This document shows positions 1 to 5,866 of a stretch of DNA of 9,481 bases, piece by piece. The notes beneath the pieces are model-generated. The model worked only from the letters and a program-made list of their open reading frames with translations. It was not told the DNA's origin and ran no database searches. The DNA lies in the NCBI GenBank assembly GCA_035259205.1, contig DATFWO010000078.1, positions 1-9,481 on the forward strand, written 5' to 3'. The number at the start of each line of letters is the position of its first letter. Positions within the stretch are counted from its first letter, which is position 1. The position numbers were made by a program, and so were the translations under genes. The stretch comes from SG8-41 sp035259205. GTDB lineage: Bacteria; Pseudomonadota; Gammaproteobacteria; Burkholderiales; SG8-41.

Positions 1-230
1 CGGTAATTGCGAACGACTCGGGCGGCACCCGCGAGCTGGTCCTGGACGGGCGCACCGGGCTGCTGCTGCGCGACCGTGACGCGCAGGGGATCGCCGCAGC
101 GCTTCGCCGCCTGATCGAGGATCCGGCCCTCGCGCGCCGCCTGGGCGAAAACGGCCGCCGGCACGTCCTGCGGAAGTTCTCGATGGAGCGGATGGTGGAC
201 GCTTACGGTAAGCTGTTCGCGTCGATATAG
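1..230 (+). CDS. Glycosyltransferase family 4 (GT-B), C-terminal fragment
   Basis: This is the 3' end of a gene that begins before the window; the reading frame starts at base 3 and stops with TAG at 228-230, giving about 75 residues. The fragment starts with VIANDSGGTREL, then DGRTGLLL, an acidic spacer, and a helical stretch with LIEDPALARRLGENGR. This is the classic end of a GT4-type (glycosyl transferases group 1) domain: the GG-T-E loop that contacts the nucleotide-sugar donor, followed by the C-terminal helices. Such enzymes transfer a sugar from a nucleotide-sugar to a lipid or glycan acceptor, usually at the cytoplasmic membrane. The acceptor cannot be told from this part. The next gene starts 10 bases downstream, so the two are probably co-transcribed. 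Confidence 0.85.
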   Translation, partial: VIANDSGGTRELVLDGRTGLLLRDRDAQGIAAALRRLIEDPALARRLGENGRRHVLRKFSMERMVDAYGKLFASI

Positions 231-240
231 GGCGGGGCCC

Positions 241-1170
241 ATGCTTACCCTTACAGTGCAGGTGCCGGAAGTGCGCGACCGCACGGCTCTCGCGGCATTG
301 CGCTCCGGCCTGAAGACAATCGCAACCGGTCCAGCAGTGGCATCCGCGATTCCGGCGATCGCGGCGCAACGCGGCAATCCCGCGTGCGATCCGCTTCGGC
401 CCTGGGGTCATCCCGCGCTCGGCGGCTACCGCCTGCTCCTGCACCGGGCGACGCGCCCCGATCAGTCGGCGGAGTACGGTGGCCATTTTCTGCTCTTCGA
501 GCCGGTATCAGGCGCCGCGCTTTCCGCCGAGTCGTACGGGCGGCTCGGTCTCCTCGCGTACGGCGGTGCGGCAGGCCGCGATCGCAGAATGCGGCGCACG
601 CAGGGTGGGCTGCGCCTTAGCAACCAGTTGCTCCAGACCGTCGTCGCCCGGCTGGATGCCGGCGAAGACATGATGCTGCGGCTCGAGACACTCGCCGCGC
701 CGGCGTGGTGGCAGTTCTGGAAACAGCCGGCCAAAACGCAGCCCCTCTCCGATACCACGGTTGCGGCGCTGACGCCGCCCGCCGACGAGCTGAGCATAGT
801 GGAGCAGCTGCTGGCAGCGGCGCCCCGGCGCCCGCGCCCGGAACGTAGCGAGGACCGCGACACCGGCCGCCGGGACGATCGTGACAGCTCCCGGTCGCGC
901 AGCGACGACGGCTACGAGGGACGAGGCGGGGAGTTCGCGGGAGGCGGGGCGAGCGGCGGCTGGGGCGACACGAGCGGCGCGCGCGGACCAGGCGTGGACC
1001 AGGCGGGACGCATCGCAGCCGGGGTCGCCGCCGGTGCCGTGCTCGGCGGCATTGCCGGTCACGCGGCCGCCGCCGCTCGCGGCGAGAACGGTGCCGGGAG
1101 CGAATCAACTGACGCTTCCCCCTCTGATGGGGGTAGCGGTTCCGATACGACGACGGGCACGGCTTATTGA
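241..1170 (+). CDS. Unrecognised protein with Arg/Asp/Ser-rich linker, Gly-rich segment and hydrophobic C-terminal helix
   Basis: I do not recognise the family of this 309-residue protein. Residues 1 to about 190 look like a folded domain, with the segments WGHPALGGYRLLL, GGHFLLFEPVSGAALSAES and RRTQGGLRLSNQLLQ. A charged low-complexity stretch rich in Arg, Asp, Glu and Ser follows (about 195-227), then a glycine-rich patch with GGGASGGWGD. Next comes a small-residue hydrophobic helix (about 256-278) with repeated GxxxG-like spacing (IAAGVAAGAVLGGIAG), and an acidic Gly/Ser tail. The C-terminal design resembles glycine-rich tails of TPM-type membrane proteins, but no N-terminal TPM domain is evident. 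The helix could insert in a membrane or pack with others. The ATG lies 10 bases after the glycosyltransferase stop; the stop is 19 bases before the oxidoreductase, consistent with one operon. Frame-consistent GC bias supports a real gene. Confidence 0.7.
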   Translation: MLTLTVQVPEVRDRTALAALRSGLKTIATGPAVASAIPAIAAQRGNPACDPLRPWGHPALGGYRLLLHRATRPDQSAEYGGHFLLFEPVSGAALSAESYGRLGLLAYGGAAGRDRRMRRTQGGLRLSNQLLQTVVARLDAGEDMMLRLETLAAPAWWQFWKQPAKTQPLSDTTVAALTPPADELSIVEQLLAAAPRRPRPERSEDRDTGRRDDRDSSRSRSDDGYEGRGGEFAGGGASGGWGDTSGARGPGVDQAGRIAAGVAAGAVLGGIAGHAAAAARGENGAGSESTDASPSDGGSGSDTTTGTAY

Positions 1171-1189
1171 CGTCGAGAAATTACCGCTC

Positions 1190-2182
1190 ATGAAAGCGAT
1201 CCAGATCAGCGAAACCGGCGGCCCCGACGTGTTGAAGTACGTCGACCTGCCCACGCCGAGGCCCGGTCCCGGCGAAGTGCTCGTCAAGGCGCATGCCATC
1301 GGCGTGTGCATGCCCGAAATCTACGTGCGCAAGGGCGTCTACCGGTGGATGCCGCCGCTGCCGGTGATACCGGGCATCGAGATGAGCGGCACGGTGGTCG
1401 AAGCCGGCAGTGGCGTGAGCAGGCTGCGCACGGGCCAAAACGTGTGGGTAACCGCGCGTGAGTTCGGCGAGCGCGGCGGCTGCTACGCCGAATACGTGAA
1501 GGCGCGTGACGACCAGCCCTATCCGCTTCCAGACGGCATCGATCTCGACCAGGCGGCGGGACTCGCCAACTACCAGGTGGCCTGGCATCTGCTCAATTCC
1601 GCGTTGAAAGGGTTCCAGTACGACTCGGTGCTGGTCGTCGCGGCGGCGGGCGGCGTCGGCACGGCGCTCGTGCAGCTCGCGAAAGCCGCCGGCAAGCGAG
1701 TCATCGGCGTGGTGAGCTCGGGCGAGCGCGGCGCTTTCGCGCGCGGGCAGGGGGCGGACGACGTGGTCGACCGCAAGCGCGGCGACGTCGTTGATCAGGT
1801 GAAAGGGCTCACCGGCGGGCGGGGCGTGGACCTCGTGCTCGACCCCGCTGGCGGCCCGAACATGACTTCCTATTTCGGATGCCTGGACCGCTTCGGCATG
1901 CTGATCCTGTACGGACGCATCGAAGGACCGCCTACCGGCAACATCGACGCCGCCATCGCTAGCCCGCCGTGGCGGAGCAGCGCCTATCGCTACTTCACCA
2001 TGCACACGCTGGACGACTGGCCGGAGCTCCGCGCCAGGTGCACGCACGAGCTGATCCGTCTGCTGGCGAACGGCACGATTAAGGTGCCGATCCACGAGCG
2101 CATTCCGCTCGTCGAAGCGGCGCGCGCGCACCGCGTGTTCGAGTCGGGGATGGTGATGGGCAAGCTGATCATGAAGCCCTAG
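1190..2182 (+). CDS. Quinone oxidoreductase-like zinc-free MDR family reductase
   Basis: The product is 330 residues, the usual size for medium-chain dehydrogenase/reductases of the NADPH:quinone oxidoreductase (QOR) branch. The N-terminal GroES-like domain opens with MKAIQISETGGPDVL and carries PGIEMSGTVVEAG (about 61-73). The nucleotide-binding Rossmann loop is AAAGGVGTALVQLAK (about 151-165), the A-x-x-G-x-x-G form typical of QOR. The end reads ARAHRVFESG and GKLIMKP, also typical. The structural-zinc cysteine cluster and the catalytic Cys/His of alcohol dehydrogenases are absent, so a zinc-independent NADPH-dependent reduction of a quinone or enone is expected; the substrate is unknown. 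The frame stays open upstream to 881, but that part overlaps the previous gene. ATG 1190 begins exactly at the conserved N-terminus and has a purine-rich GAGAAA stretch upstream, so I chose it. Confidence 0.88.
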   Translation: MKAIQISETGGPDVLKYVDLPTPRPGPGEVLVKAHAIGVCMPEIYVRKGVYRWMPPLPVIPGIEMSGTVVEAGSGVSRLRTGQNVWVTAREFGERGGCYAEYVKARDDQPYPLPDGIDLDQAAGLANYQVAWHLLNSALKGFQYDSVLVVAAAGGVGTALVQLAKAAGKRVIGVVSSGERGAFARGQGADDVVDRKRGDVVDQVKGLTGGRGVDLVLDPAGGPNMTSYFGCLDRFGMLILYGRIEGPPTGNIDAAIASPPWRSSAYRYFTMHTLDDWPELRARCTHELIRLLANGTIKVPIHERIPLVEAARAHRVFESGMVMGKLIMKP

Positions 2183-2192
2183 GTGGGAAGGC

Positions 2193-2213
2193 GTGATCAG
2201 TGATCGGTGATCC
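2193..2213. repeat. Three tandem 7-bp units GTGATC(A/G/C)
   Basis: The units are GTGATCA, GTGATCG and GTGATCC, back to back, 10 bases after the oxidoreductase stop. The block is preceded by GGGAAGGC. A very similar block (GGAAGGGC followed by GTGATCG and GTGATGA) occurs at 4022-4043, also at the end of a gene, so this is probably a dispersed gene-end repeat. Its function is unknown. Confidence 0.6.
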
Positions 2214-2316
2214 GTTCCAAAGAGCGTTGACGCCGGCCAACCGACTCATAAACCGTGCTTAATCGAGTTTCGTCGACCTATTAGAAAGTAGGCATTCTCC
2301 AATTAGCGGGAAAAAG

Positions 2317-3057
2317 ATGGCGACGAACGGCAGCAAAGGCAAACGCGACTCATGCTTTGTGGTGATGCCCTTCGGCGGTTTGTGGGACAACTACTACGCT
2401 CAGATCTACGCGCCGGCAATAGAGGAAGCCGGGCTCGTGGCCGTCCGGGCCGACGAAGTTTTCCGCGCTGGATCAATTCTGCAGGACATCGTGGATCTGC
2501 TTGTGAAGGCCGCCATGGTTCTCGCGGACATATCGGAGAACAATCGAAACGTGCACTATGAATTGGGCTTGGCGCATGCGCTTGGGAAACCTACCGTGCT
2601 GGTGGCACCAGAAGGCGTGCCCCTGTTCTTCGATGTCGGTCAGGAACGCATGGTCACTTATGATAAGAATGATGCATTTTGGGGCACAGAGTTGCGGACG
2701 AAACTAGCTCGCACAATCGAAGAGACGATGCGAGCGCCGCAGACAGCAATTCCAACGGCATTCATGCATATCAAGCCTGTTCGCCATGAGGCTGACGAGG
2801 TCATAGTTCGTTTGCGGCGAATCGAGGAGCAAATCGCGGAGGTCGCCCGGATTGCGCTTGGTGGAAGGTCCAATGTGGAAAGCCGATTAGGCCAGATCAT
2901 CAAGGGGCTGCCCGCTGCGGAAGCTATTGCAGAGCAACTCCTGCAAACGATGGAACCGAAGGAGGTCATACAGCGGCTCGTTACAGATGGGTTCGGCGTT
3001 TATATGGCTGAATCAGCTGTGGCGAGTGCCGCTGCACGCGCGCGGCGCTCGAAGTAG
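2317..3057 (+). CDS. Nucleoside 2-deoxyribosyltransferase/TIR-like domain protein
   Basis: The product is 246 residues. The N-terminal domain (about 10-125) begins with a buried strand CFVVMPFG (13-20) and contains LADISENNRNVHYELGLA (about 69-86) followed by HALGKPTVLVAPEG. This matches the flavodoxin-like fold shared by nucleoside 2-deoxyribosyltransferases and related TIR-like proteins. Asp71 and Glu82 sit where the active-site acid and nucleophilic Glu of deoxyribosyltransferases lie, so N-glycosidic bond cleavage of a nucleoside or nucleotide is plausible (inference). The C-terminal half (about 150-246) is helical: a likely coiled coil VIVRLRRIEEQIAEVARIAL, then a short domain and a basic end. 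Codon use is more AT-rich than in the neighbours, and no partner gene is adjacent, suggesting horizontal arrival. Relatives occur in bacterial immunity and nucleotide-signalling loci, but no effector or sensor partner is visible here. The start has a GGGAAAAAG ribosome-binding region directly upstream. Confidence 0.72.
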   Translation: MATNGSKGKRDSCFVVMPFGGLWDNYYAQIYAPAIEEAGLVAVRADEVFRAGSILQDIVDLLVKAAMVLADISENNRNVHYELGLAHALGKPTVLVAPEGVPLFFDVGQERMVTYDKNDAFWGTELRTKLARTIEETMRAPQTAIPTAFMHIKPVRHEADEVIVRLRRIEEQIAEVARIALGGRSNVESRLGQIIKGLPAAEAIAEQLLQTMEPKEVIQRLVTDGFGVYMAESAVASAAARARRSK

Positions 3058-3113
3058 ATTCACCTGTCTCAACGGGTCCATCCTCGATTTCGTTTGAACA
3101 GAGAGGTTTCTCT

Positions 3114-3470
3114 ATGCCGGTCATCCATCATCGTGACCGCCCCGTTATCCTGTCCGCGTCCGGCCAGCCGACGTTGTCGATGGTCGTAAACAGCGATGTC
3201 GGTGCAACGGCGCTGTCCGTCTGGGTGACGAGCCATCACCCCGGCGAAGTCGTGCCGTTGCACACTCACACCGTCGAAGAGGTGCTGACGGTGGTCGCCG
3301 GCGAGGGCGTCGTGATCGTCGGGGGCGAGAGCGTTCCGATCACCGCGGACATGAGCATCGTAGTCCCGCCCGGCACGCCGCACGGCTATCGGAATACGGG
3401 AATTGACCCGCTGCGCCTGGTCATCTCGCTGGCTGACGCGCATGCGCAGCTGGGCAAGCTTGCCGAATAA
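3114..3470 (+). CDS. Small single-domain cupin (Cupin_2)
   Basis: The 118-residue product is a single beta-barrel cupin. Motif 1 is PLHTHTVEEVLTVVAGEG (48-65), with likely metal ligands His50, His52 and Glu56. Motif 2 is VVPPGTPHGYRN (83-94), with the fourth ligand His90. All four ligands are present, so a metal-binding protein is expected; family members act as dioxygenases, isomerases or ligand sensors, and the substrate cannot be read from sequence. ATG 3114 is preceded by AGAGAGG, which lies in a small hairpin AGAGA-GGTT-TCTCT (3100-3113) ending at the start codon. The DUF4395 gene starts 11 bases after the stop, so the two are probably co-transcribed. A paralogous cupin lies at 5400-5771. 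Confidence 0.85.
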   Translation: MPVIHHRDRPVILSASGQPTLSMVVNSDVGATALSVWVTSHHPGEVVPLHTHTVEEVLTVVAGEGVVIVGGESVPITADMSIVVPPGTPHGYRNTGIDPLRLVISLADAHAQLGKLAE

Positions 3471-3481
3471 TCGCAGGTTCT

Positions 3482-4033
3482 ATGACACGCCCAGCCAAAG
3501 CGCAATCCGACGCATCCCCACCTTCTGATGCAAAGCGCAACTTCATCCTTCAGCAGGGGCTCGGCGAGCCGGTGGCGGCAACGTGCCCAGTCCAGTATTC
3601 CGCGCTTCACTTCCAGCCTCGGCTGGTGGGTCTTACGGTTCTCGTGGCTGCCGCTCTGCAGGCGCCGCTCGTGTTCTTCGCTCTCGCCGCGGTGCTCTGG
3701 TGGGGCGCATTGGTTCCGCGTTTGAATCCTTTCGATGCGCTCTACAATTTCACCTTGGCGCGCAGCAGCGGTATGACCCTGCTGCCGGCTCCGGCTCCCC
3801 GCAGGTTTGCCCAGTTTCTGGCCGGATCGTTCGCTCTGGCGACTGGGGTCTCTCTGATTCTGGGTTGGCGCACCACCGCACTGGTCCTCGAGGGCTTCCT
3901 CATGGCGGCGGTCGCGGCGCTGGTATTTGGCGGGTTCTGTCTCGGGTCCTTTATTTTTCATCTCCTCATTGGTCGCGCCGAGTTTGCCAAGCGGACTCTT
4001 CCGTGGGCTAACGGCCCAGCTGGAAGGGCGTGA
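3482..4033 (+). CDS. DUF4395 family integral membrane protein
   Basis: The product is 183 residues. The signature PRLNPFDALYNF (about 79-90) between hydrophobic segments is characteristic of DUF4395 proteins, whose function is unknown. After a polar N-terminus of about 45 residues come two close membrane segments (about 47-62 and 63-78, rich in Val, Leu, Ala and Trp), then one at about 108-128 and one at about 133-160, giving about four helices in the inner membrane. One cysteine precedes the first helix (ATCPVQY) and another lies in the last helix. Translation is probably coupled to the cupin 11 bases upstream; the ribosome binding site (GCAGG) is weak. The TGA stop lies inside a GTGATCG repeat unit, so the last few residues may have been altered by the repeat or a nearby deletion. 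Confidence 0.75.
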   Translation: MTRPAKAQSDASPPSDAKRNFILQQGLGEPVAATCPVQYSALHFQPRLVGLTVLVAAALQAPLVFFALAAVLWWGALVPRLNPFDALYNFTLARSSGMTLLPAPAPRRFAQFLAGSFALATGVSLILGWRTTALVLEGFLMAAVAALVFGGFCLGSFIFHLLIGRAEFAKRTLPWANGPAGRA

Positions 4034-4043
4034 TCGGTGATGA
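4022..4043. repeat. Second copy of the GTGATC repeat block
   Basis: GGAAGGGC is followed by GTGATCG and GTGATGA. It matches the block at 2186-2213 apart from one inserted G and one fewer unit. It spans the TGA stop of the DUF4395 gene and sits just before a strong hairpin and the broken end of an antisense dehydrogenase remnant, so it may mark a deletion junction. Confidence 0.5.
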
Positions 4044-4050
4044 GTCTGGA

Positions 4051-4073
4051 CGCGCCGCGTCACACGCGGCGCG
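4051..4073. terminator. Perfect 10-bp GC-rich hairpin, possible terminator
   Basis: CGCGCCGCGT (4051-4060), a 3-base loop CAC, and ACGCGGCGCG (4064-4073) form a perfect inverted repeat 17 bases after the DUF4395 stop. No T-run follows on either strand, so it is not a canonical intrinsic terminator. It could stall polymerase, protect the 3' end of the mRNA, or be a protein site. Position between a + strand gene end and a - strand gene remnant suits a transcription boundary. Confidence 0.4.
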
Positions 4074-4161
4074 CAACGAGGTCGGCGCCCTCGGCGCGCA
4101 TGGCTTCGCTAATCGCGGGCCCGATCATGACTTCACAATCGTTGATCAGCACACGTTCCAT
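4060..4161 (-). pseudogene. N-terminal remnant of a short-chain dehydrogenase/reductase (SDR)
   Basis: On the - strand, ATG at 4161-4159 opens 33 codons ending in TGA at 4062-4060. The peptide begins MERVLINDCEVMIGPAIS and continues EAMRAEGADLVARRV. This looks like the first beta-alpha-beta unit of an SDR: a hydrophobic strand, a loop in place of the usual TGxxxGxG ending in GPAI, then an amphipathic helix and EGADLVA. The frame runs into the 4051-4073 hairpin and stops, so the rest of a protein normally about 250 residues long is missing. It points away from the TetR gene with its 5' end about 42 bases from the paired operators, the arrangement expected of a divergent target gene. No good ribosome binding site is seen. 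The SDR call rests on recognition of the pattern, not on a search. Confidence 0.45.
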
Positions 4162-4203
4162 GAAACTGACACGCCATGACGCGCCCTGATCGACAGGGAG
4201 AAC

Positions 4204-4251
4204 TCTATTCTTGACAGTTATGTCAATCTTGACGACAATGTCAAGAATAGA
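4204..4251. promoter_or_regulatory. Double palindromic operator upstream of tetR, nested in a 13-bp inverted repeat
   Basis: Two adjacent 16-base sites lie here: TTGACA-GTTA-TGTCAA (4211-4226, perfect 6-bp arms) and TTGAC-GACAA-TGTCAA (4229-4244, one arm base weaker). Their centres are 18 bases apart. The whole is enclosed by perfect 13-bp arms TCTATTCTTGACA (4204-4216) and TGTCAAGAATAGA (4239-4251). This is the geometry expected for two TetR-family dimers. It lies directly before the tetR start, so autoregulation is likely, with repression of a formerly divergent gene also possible. Confidence 0.75.
4211..4239 (+). promoter_or_regulatory. Sigma70-like promoter of tetR overlapping its operators
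   Basis: A consensus -35 box TTGACA (4211-4216) is separated by 17 bases from GACAAT (4234-4239), a 4/6 match to the -10 consensus. Transcription would start near 4246, a short leader before ATG 4266. Both boxes lie inside the palindromes, so bound regulator would block polymerase. The TTGACA is also an operator half-site, so the promoter match is partly a by-product of the operator. Confidence 0.5.
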
Positions 4252-4265
4252 CTGGAGTGAGCCGA

Positions 4266-4850
4266 ATGGTTGGCGTGCGTCAGTTTGACGAACAAGAGGT
4301 CATCGCGATCGCACTTGATGTGTTCTGGCGGAAGGGTCTCCACGACGCGACCATGCAGGACCTCGCGGCTGCAACCGGCGTCCAGCGCGGGAGCCTTTAC
4401 AACGCCTACGGTGACAAGGAAGCGATTTTCCTGCGTGCTTTCGATCAGTACGCCGGGCGATTCTTGGAAACGGCGGGTAATGCGCTGGCCCAGGGCGGCG
4501 CTGCGGCCGGACTCCGAAATTTCTTCGACGTGATCATTGTGAATATGACAAGCGGCTCGCCTCCGCGGGGTTGCCTGACGACGCGCACCGCGCTCGATGC
4601 GGCTATTTCCAGCACAGCAGTGCGCCAGCGCGTGCAAAATCTGCTCAGCCGACTTGAGCAGGTCATCAGCAAAGCAATCGGCTCTGCTCCCAACAGGCTG
4701 CCAGCGATCGATGCAAATCGACTTGCTCGTGTCGTCGTGACATTCACGAGAGGACTTGCCGTGATGGAGCGCGCTGGATACAGCCGCAAGCAGCTGAAGG
4801 AAGCCGCCGCGACCTTCGTTGATACCTTGATTGGCGAACAACAAGGATGA
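4266..4850 (+). CDS. TetR/AcrR-family regulator with a single NemR-like cysteine
   Basis: The product is 194 residues, normal for the family. The N-terminal DNA-binding domain covers about 8-55: FDEQEVIAIALDVFWRKGL, the helix-turn-helix DATMQDLAAATGVQRGSLYNAYGDKEAIF (about 27-55). The rest is the helical ligand-binding/dimer domain. Cys103, the only cysteine, lies in PPRGCLTTRTAL. This aligns by eye with the SGCLTVK region around Cys106 of E. coli NemR, the residue that senses electrophiles and HOCl, so a thiol-based sensor is plausible (inference); the GC motif is also widespread in TetR proteins without known redox sensing. ATG 4266 is preferred over GTG 4257 because GGAG at 4254-4257 is spaced 8 bases from it. 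The tautomerase starts 33 bases after the stop. A double operator lies just upstream. Confidence 0.9.
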   Translation: MVGVRQFDEQEVIAIALDVFWRKGLHDATMQDLAAATGVQRGSLYNAYGDKEAIFLRAFDQYAGRFLETAGNALAQGGAAAGLRNFFDVIIVNMTSGSPPRGCLTTRTALDAAISSTAVRQRVQNLLSRLEQVISKAIGSAPNRLPAIDANRLARVVVTFTRGLAVMERAGYSRKQLKEAAATFVDTLIGEQQG

Positions 4851-4883
4851 CATCGAACCTCGACAACATTATTTGGAGGAGCC

Positions 4884-5309
4884 ATGCCCCTGATGCGAAT
4901 CTCGTTGCGCGCCGATACCCCGGCCCAAACTCAGCGCGCCATAGCGGACGGCGTGCACCGTGCCTTGGTAGACGCCATCGGCACTCCCGAGGCTGACCGG
5001 TTCCAGATCATCGAGCAGTTCCCGGCCGAGGCACTGATCGCCGACCCGACATATCTCGGGGTGAGCCGGCAGAACGTGGTGTTCGTGAACATCGCGCTGG
5101 CGCGCGGGCGCAGCTCGCAGAAGAAGGCGGCGCTGTTCGCGGGGATCGCGAAGCACCTGGCCAAGGCCGGGGTGCGCGGCGAGGACGTGTTCGTCACCCT
5201 CACCGAGAACGGTCGGGACGACTGGTCCGTGGGCAACGGACAGCAGCAGCTGCTGGACGATGAGTTGCTGCACCGCCACGGCTGGATCCCGCCGACCCCG
5301 ACCTCGTAG
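4884..5309 (+). CDS. Tautomerase_2 family protein (4-oxalocrotonate tautomerase superfamily)
   Basis: The 141-residue product starts MPLMRISLR. Removal of Met exposes Pro at position 1, the catalytic base of the tautomerase superfamily. Family landmarks follow in order: QRAIADGVHRALVDAIGTPEADRFQII (about 17-43), DPTYLGVSRQNVVFVNIALARGRSSQKKAALF (about 54-85), and GEDVFVTLTENGRDDWSVGNGQ (about 98-119). The last segment corresponds to the EDV-x-E-x-WSFGNG block I know from Tautomerase_2. Length is about twice a 4-OT monomer, as in the tandem beta-alpha-beta members. Such enzymes promote keto-enol tautomerisation or hydration of unsaturated acids; the substrate is unknown. GGAGGAG lies 3 to 9 bases before the ATG. 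It follows tetR by 33 bases, so it is probably the first regulated gene of the unit. Confidence 0.88.
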   Translation: MPLMRISLRADTPAQTQRAIADGVHRALVDAIGTPEADRFQIIEQFPAEALIADPTYLGVSRQNVVFVNIALARGRSSQKKAALFAGIAKHLAKAGVRGEDVFVTLTENGRDDWSVGNGQQQLLDDELLHRHGWIPPTPTS

Positions 5310-5399
5310 GTCCGGCTTGCCGGTTAACTTGATTTCGTCAGGGCCGTCAAACGGCCACGCTGTGCTCCAATTGAAGGCGACTCAGACTCAGGAGATCCC

Positions 5400-5771
5400 A
5401 TGCCGATTCACCATGCGATGCTGGGCAAGCTGCCAACGGTGACCGAACGCACCCTTACGCCAATAGCGTCGCCGGCGCTGGGGTCCTCGTCCTGCTCGGT
5501 GCACGAGAATATCCTGAACGTTGGCGTGGTCGTCCCGTTGCACAAGCATTCAGTCGAAGAAGTCATCGTCTGCCTCTCTGGAGAAGGAGAGTGCACACTC
5601 GGGGGCGGTGAGCCGCAACCTTATCGAGCCGGAAGCGTGCTGATCATTCCGCCCGACACGCCGCACACTCTTCGCAACGTCGGCAACGAACGGCTTTGCC
5701 AGTTGGCGTTCCTTGCGGGAGCGGATGCGGGAACGCACTGGCTGGAGCCCGAGGGCAGTGTTTCCAAGTGA
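5400..5771 (+). CDS. Second small cupin (Cupin_2)
   Basis: The 123-residue product has motif 1 PLHKHSVEEVIVCLSGEGE (46-64) with ligands His48, His50 and Glu54, and motif 2 IIPPDTPHTLRN (82-93) with His89. It resembles the cupin at 3114-3470 in both motifs (VVPLH-x-H, VEEV, GEGE-type turn, PP-x-TPH-x-x-RN), so the two are probably paralogues. Cys32, Cys58 and Cys65, absent from the first cupin, are a difference. A metal-dependent dioxygenase, isomerase or sensor role is possible; the substrate is not readable. CAGGAG lies 6 bases before the ATG. The 90-base gap to the tautomerase contains a weak CCGGC-TT-GCCGG hairpin (5312-5323) without a T-run, so read-through is likely. Confidence 0.85.
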   Translation: MPIHHAMLGKLPTVTERTLTPIASPALGSSSCSVHENILNVGVVVPLHKHSVEEVIVCLSGEGECTLGGGEPQPYRAGSVLIIPPDTPHTLRNVGNERLCQLAFLAGADAGTHWLEPEGSVSK

Positions 5772-5866
5772 GAGGACGCAGTCACGCCTCGCGCCAGAGC
5801 GCTCGGAAGTATTTGCCTCGTTCGCTTCACCCAGTGTTGGATTCTCTTATTTAAGGAGAGATGACA

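Noticed and set aside
508..1108. Long - strand open frames opposite the 241-1170 gene
   Set aside because: They are Arg/Pro/Ala-rich antisense translations of a GC-rich gene, without ribosome binding sites or family-like motifs.
881..1189. N-terminal extension of the oxidoreductase
   Set aside because: It overlaps the previous gene in another frame and has low-complexity Arg/Ala composition; the conserved MDR N-terminus starts at 1190.
1181..2131. 316-codon - strand frame opposite the oxidoreductase
   Set aside because: The + strand encodes a clear MDR enzyme here; the antisense product is His/Arg-rich with no recognisable fold.
3386..4063. 225-codon - strand frame opposite cupin/DUF4395
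   Set aside because: It is a Gln/Arg/Glu-rich antisense shadow of a membrane protein gene with no domain pattern.
5312..5323. Terminator after the tautomerase
   Set aside because: CCGGC-TT-GCCGG has a 2-base loop and no T-run, so it is too weak to call.
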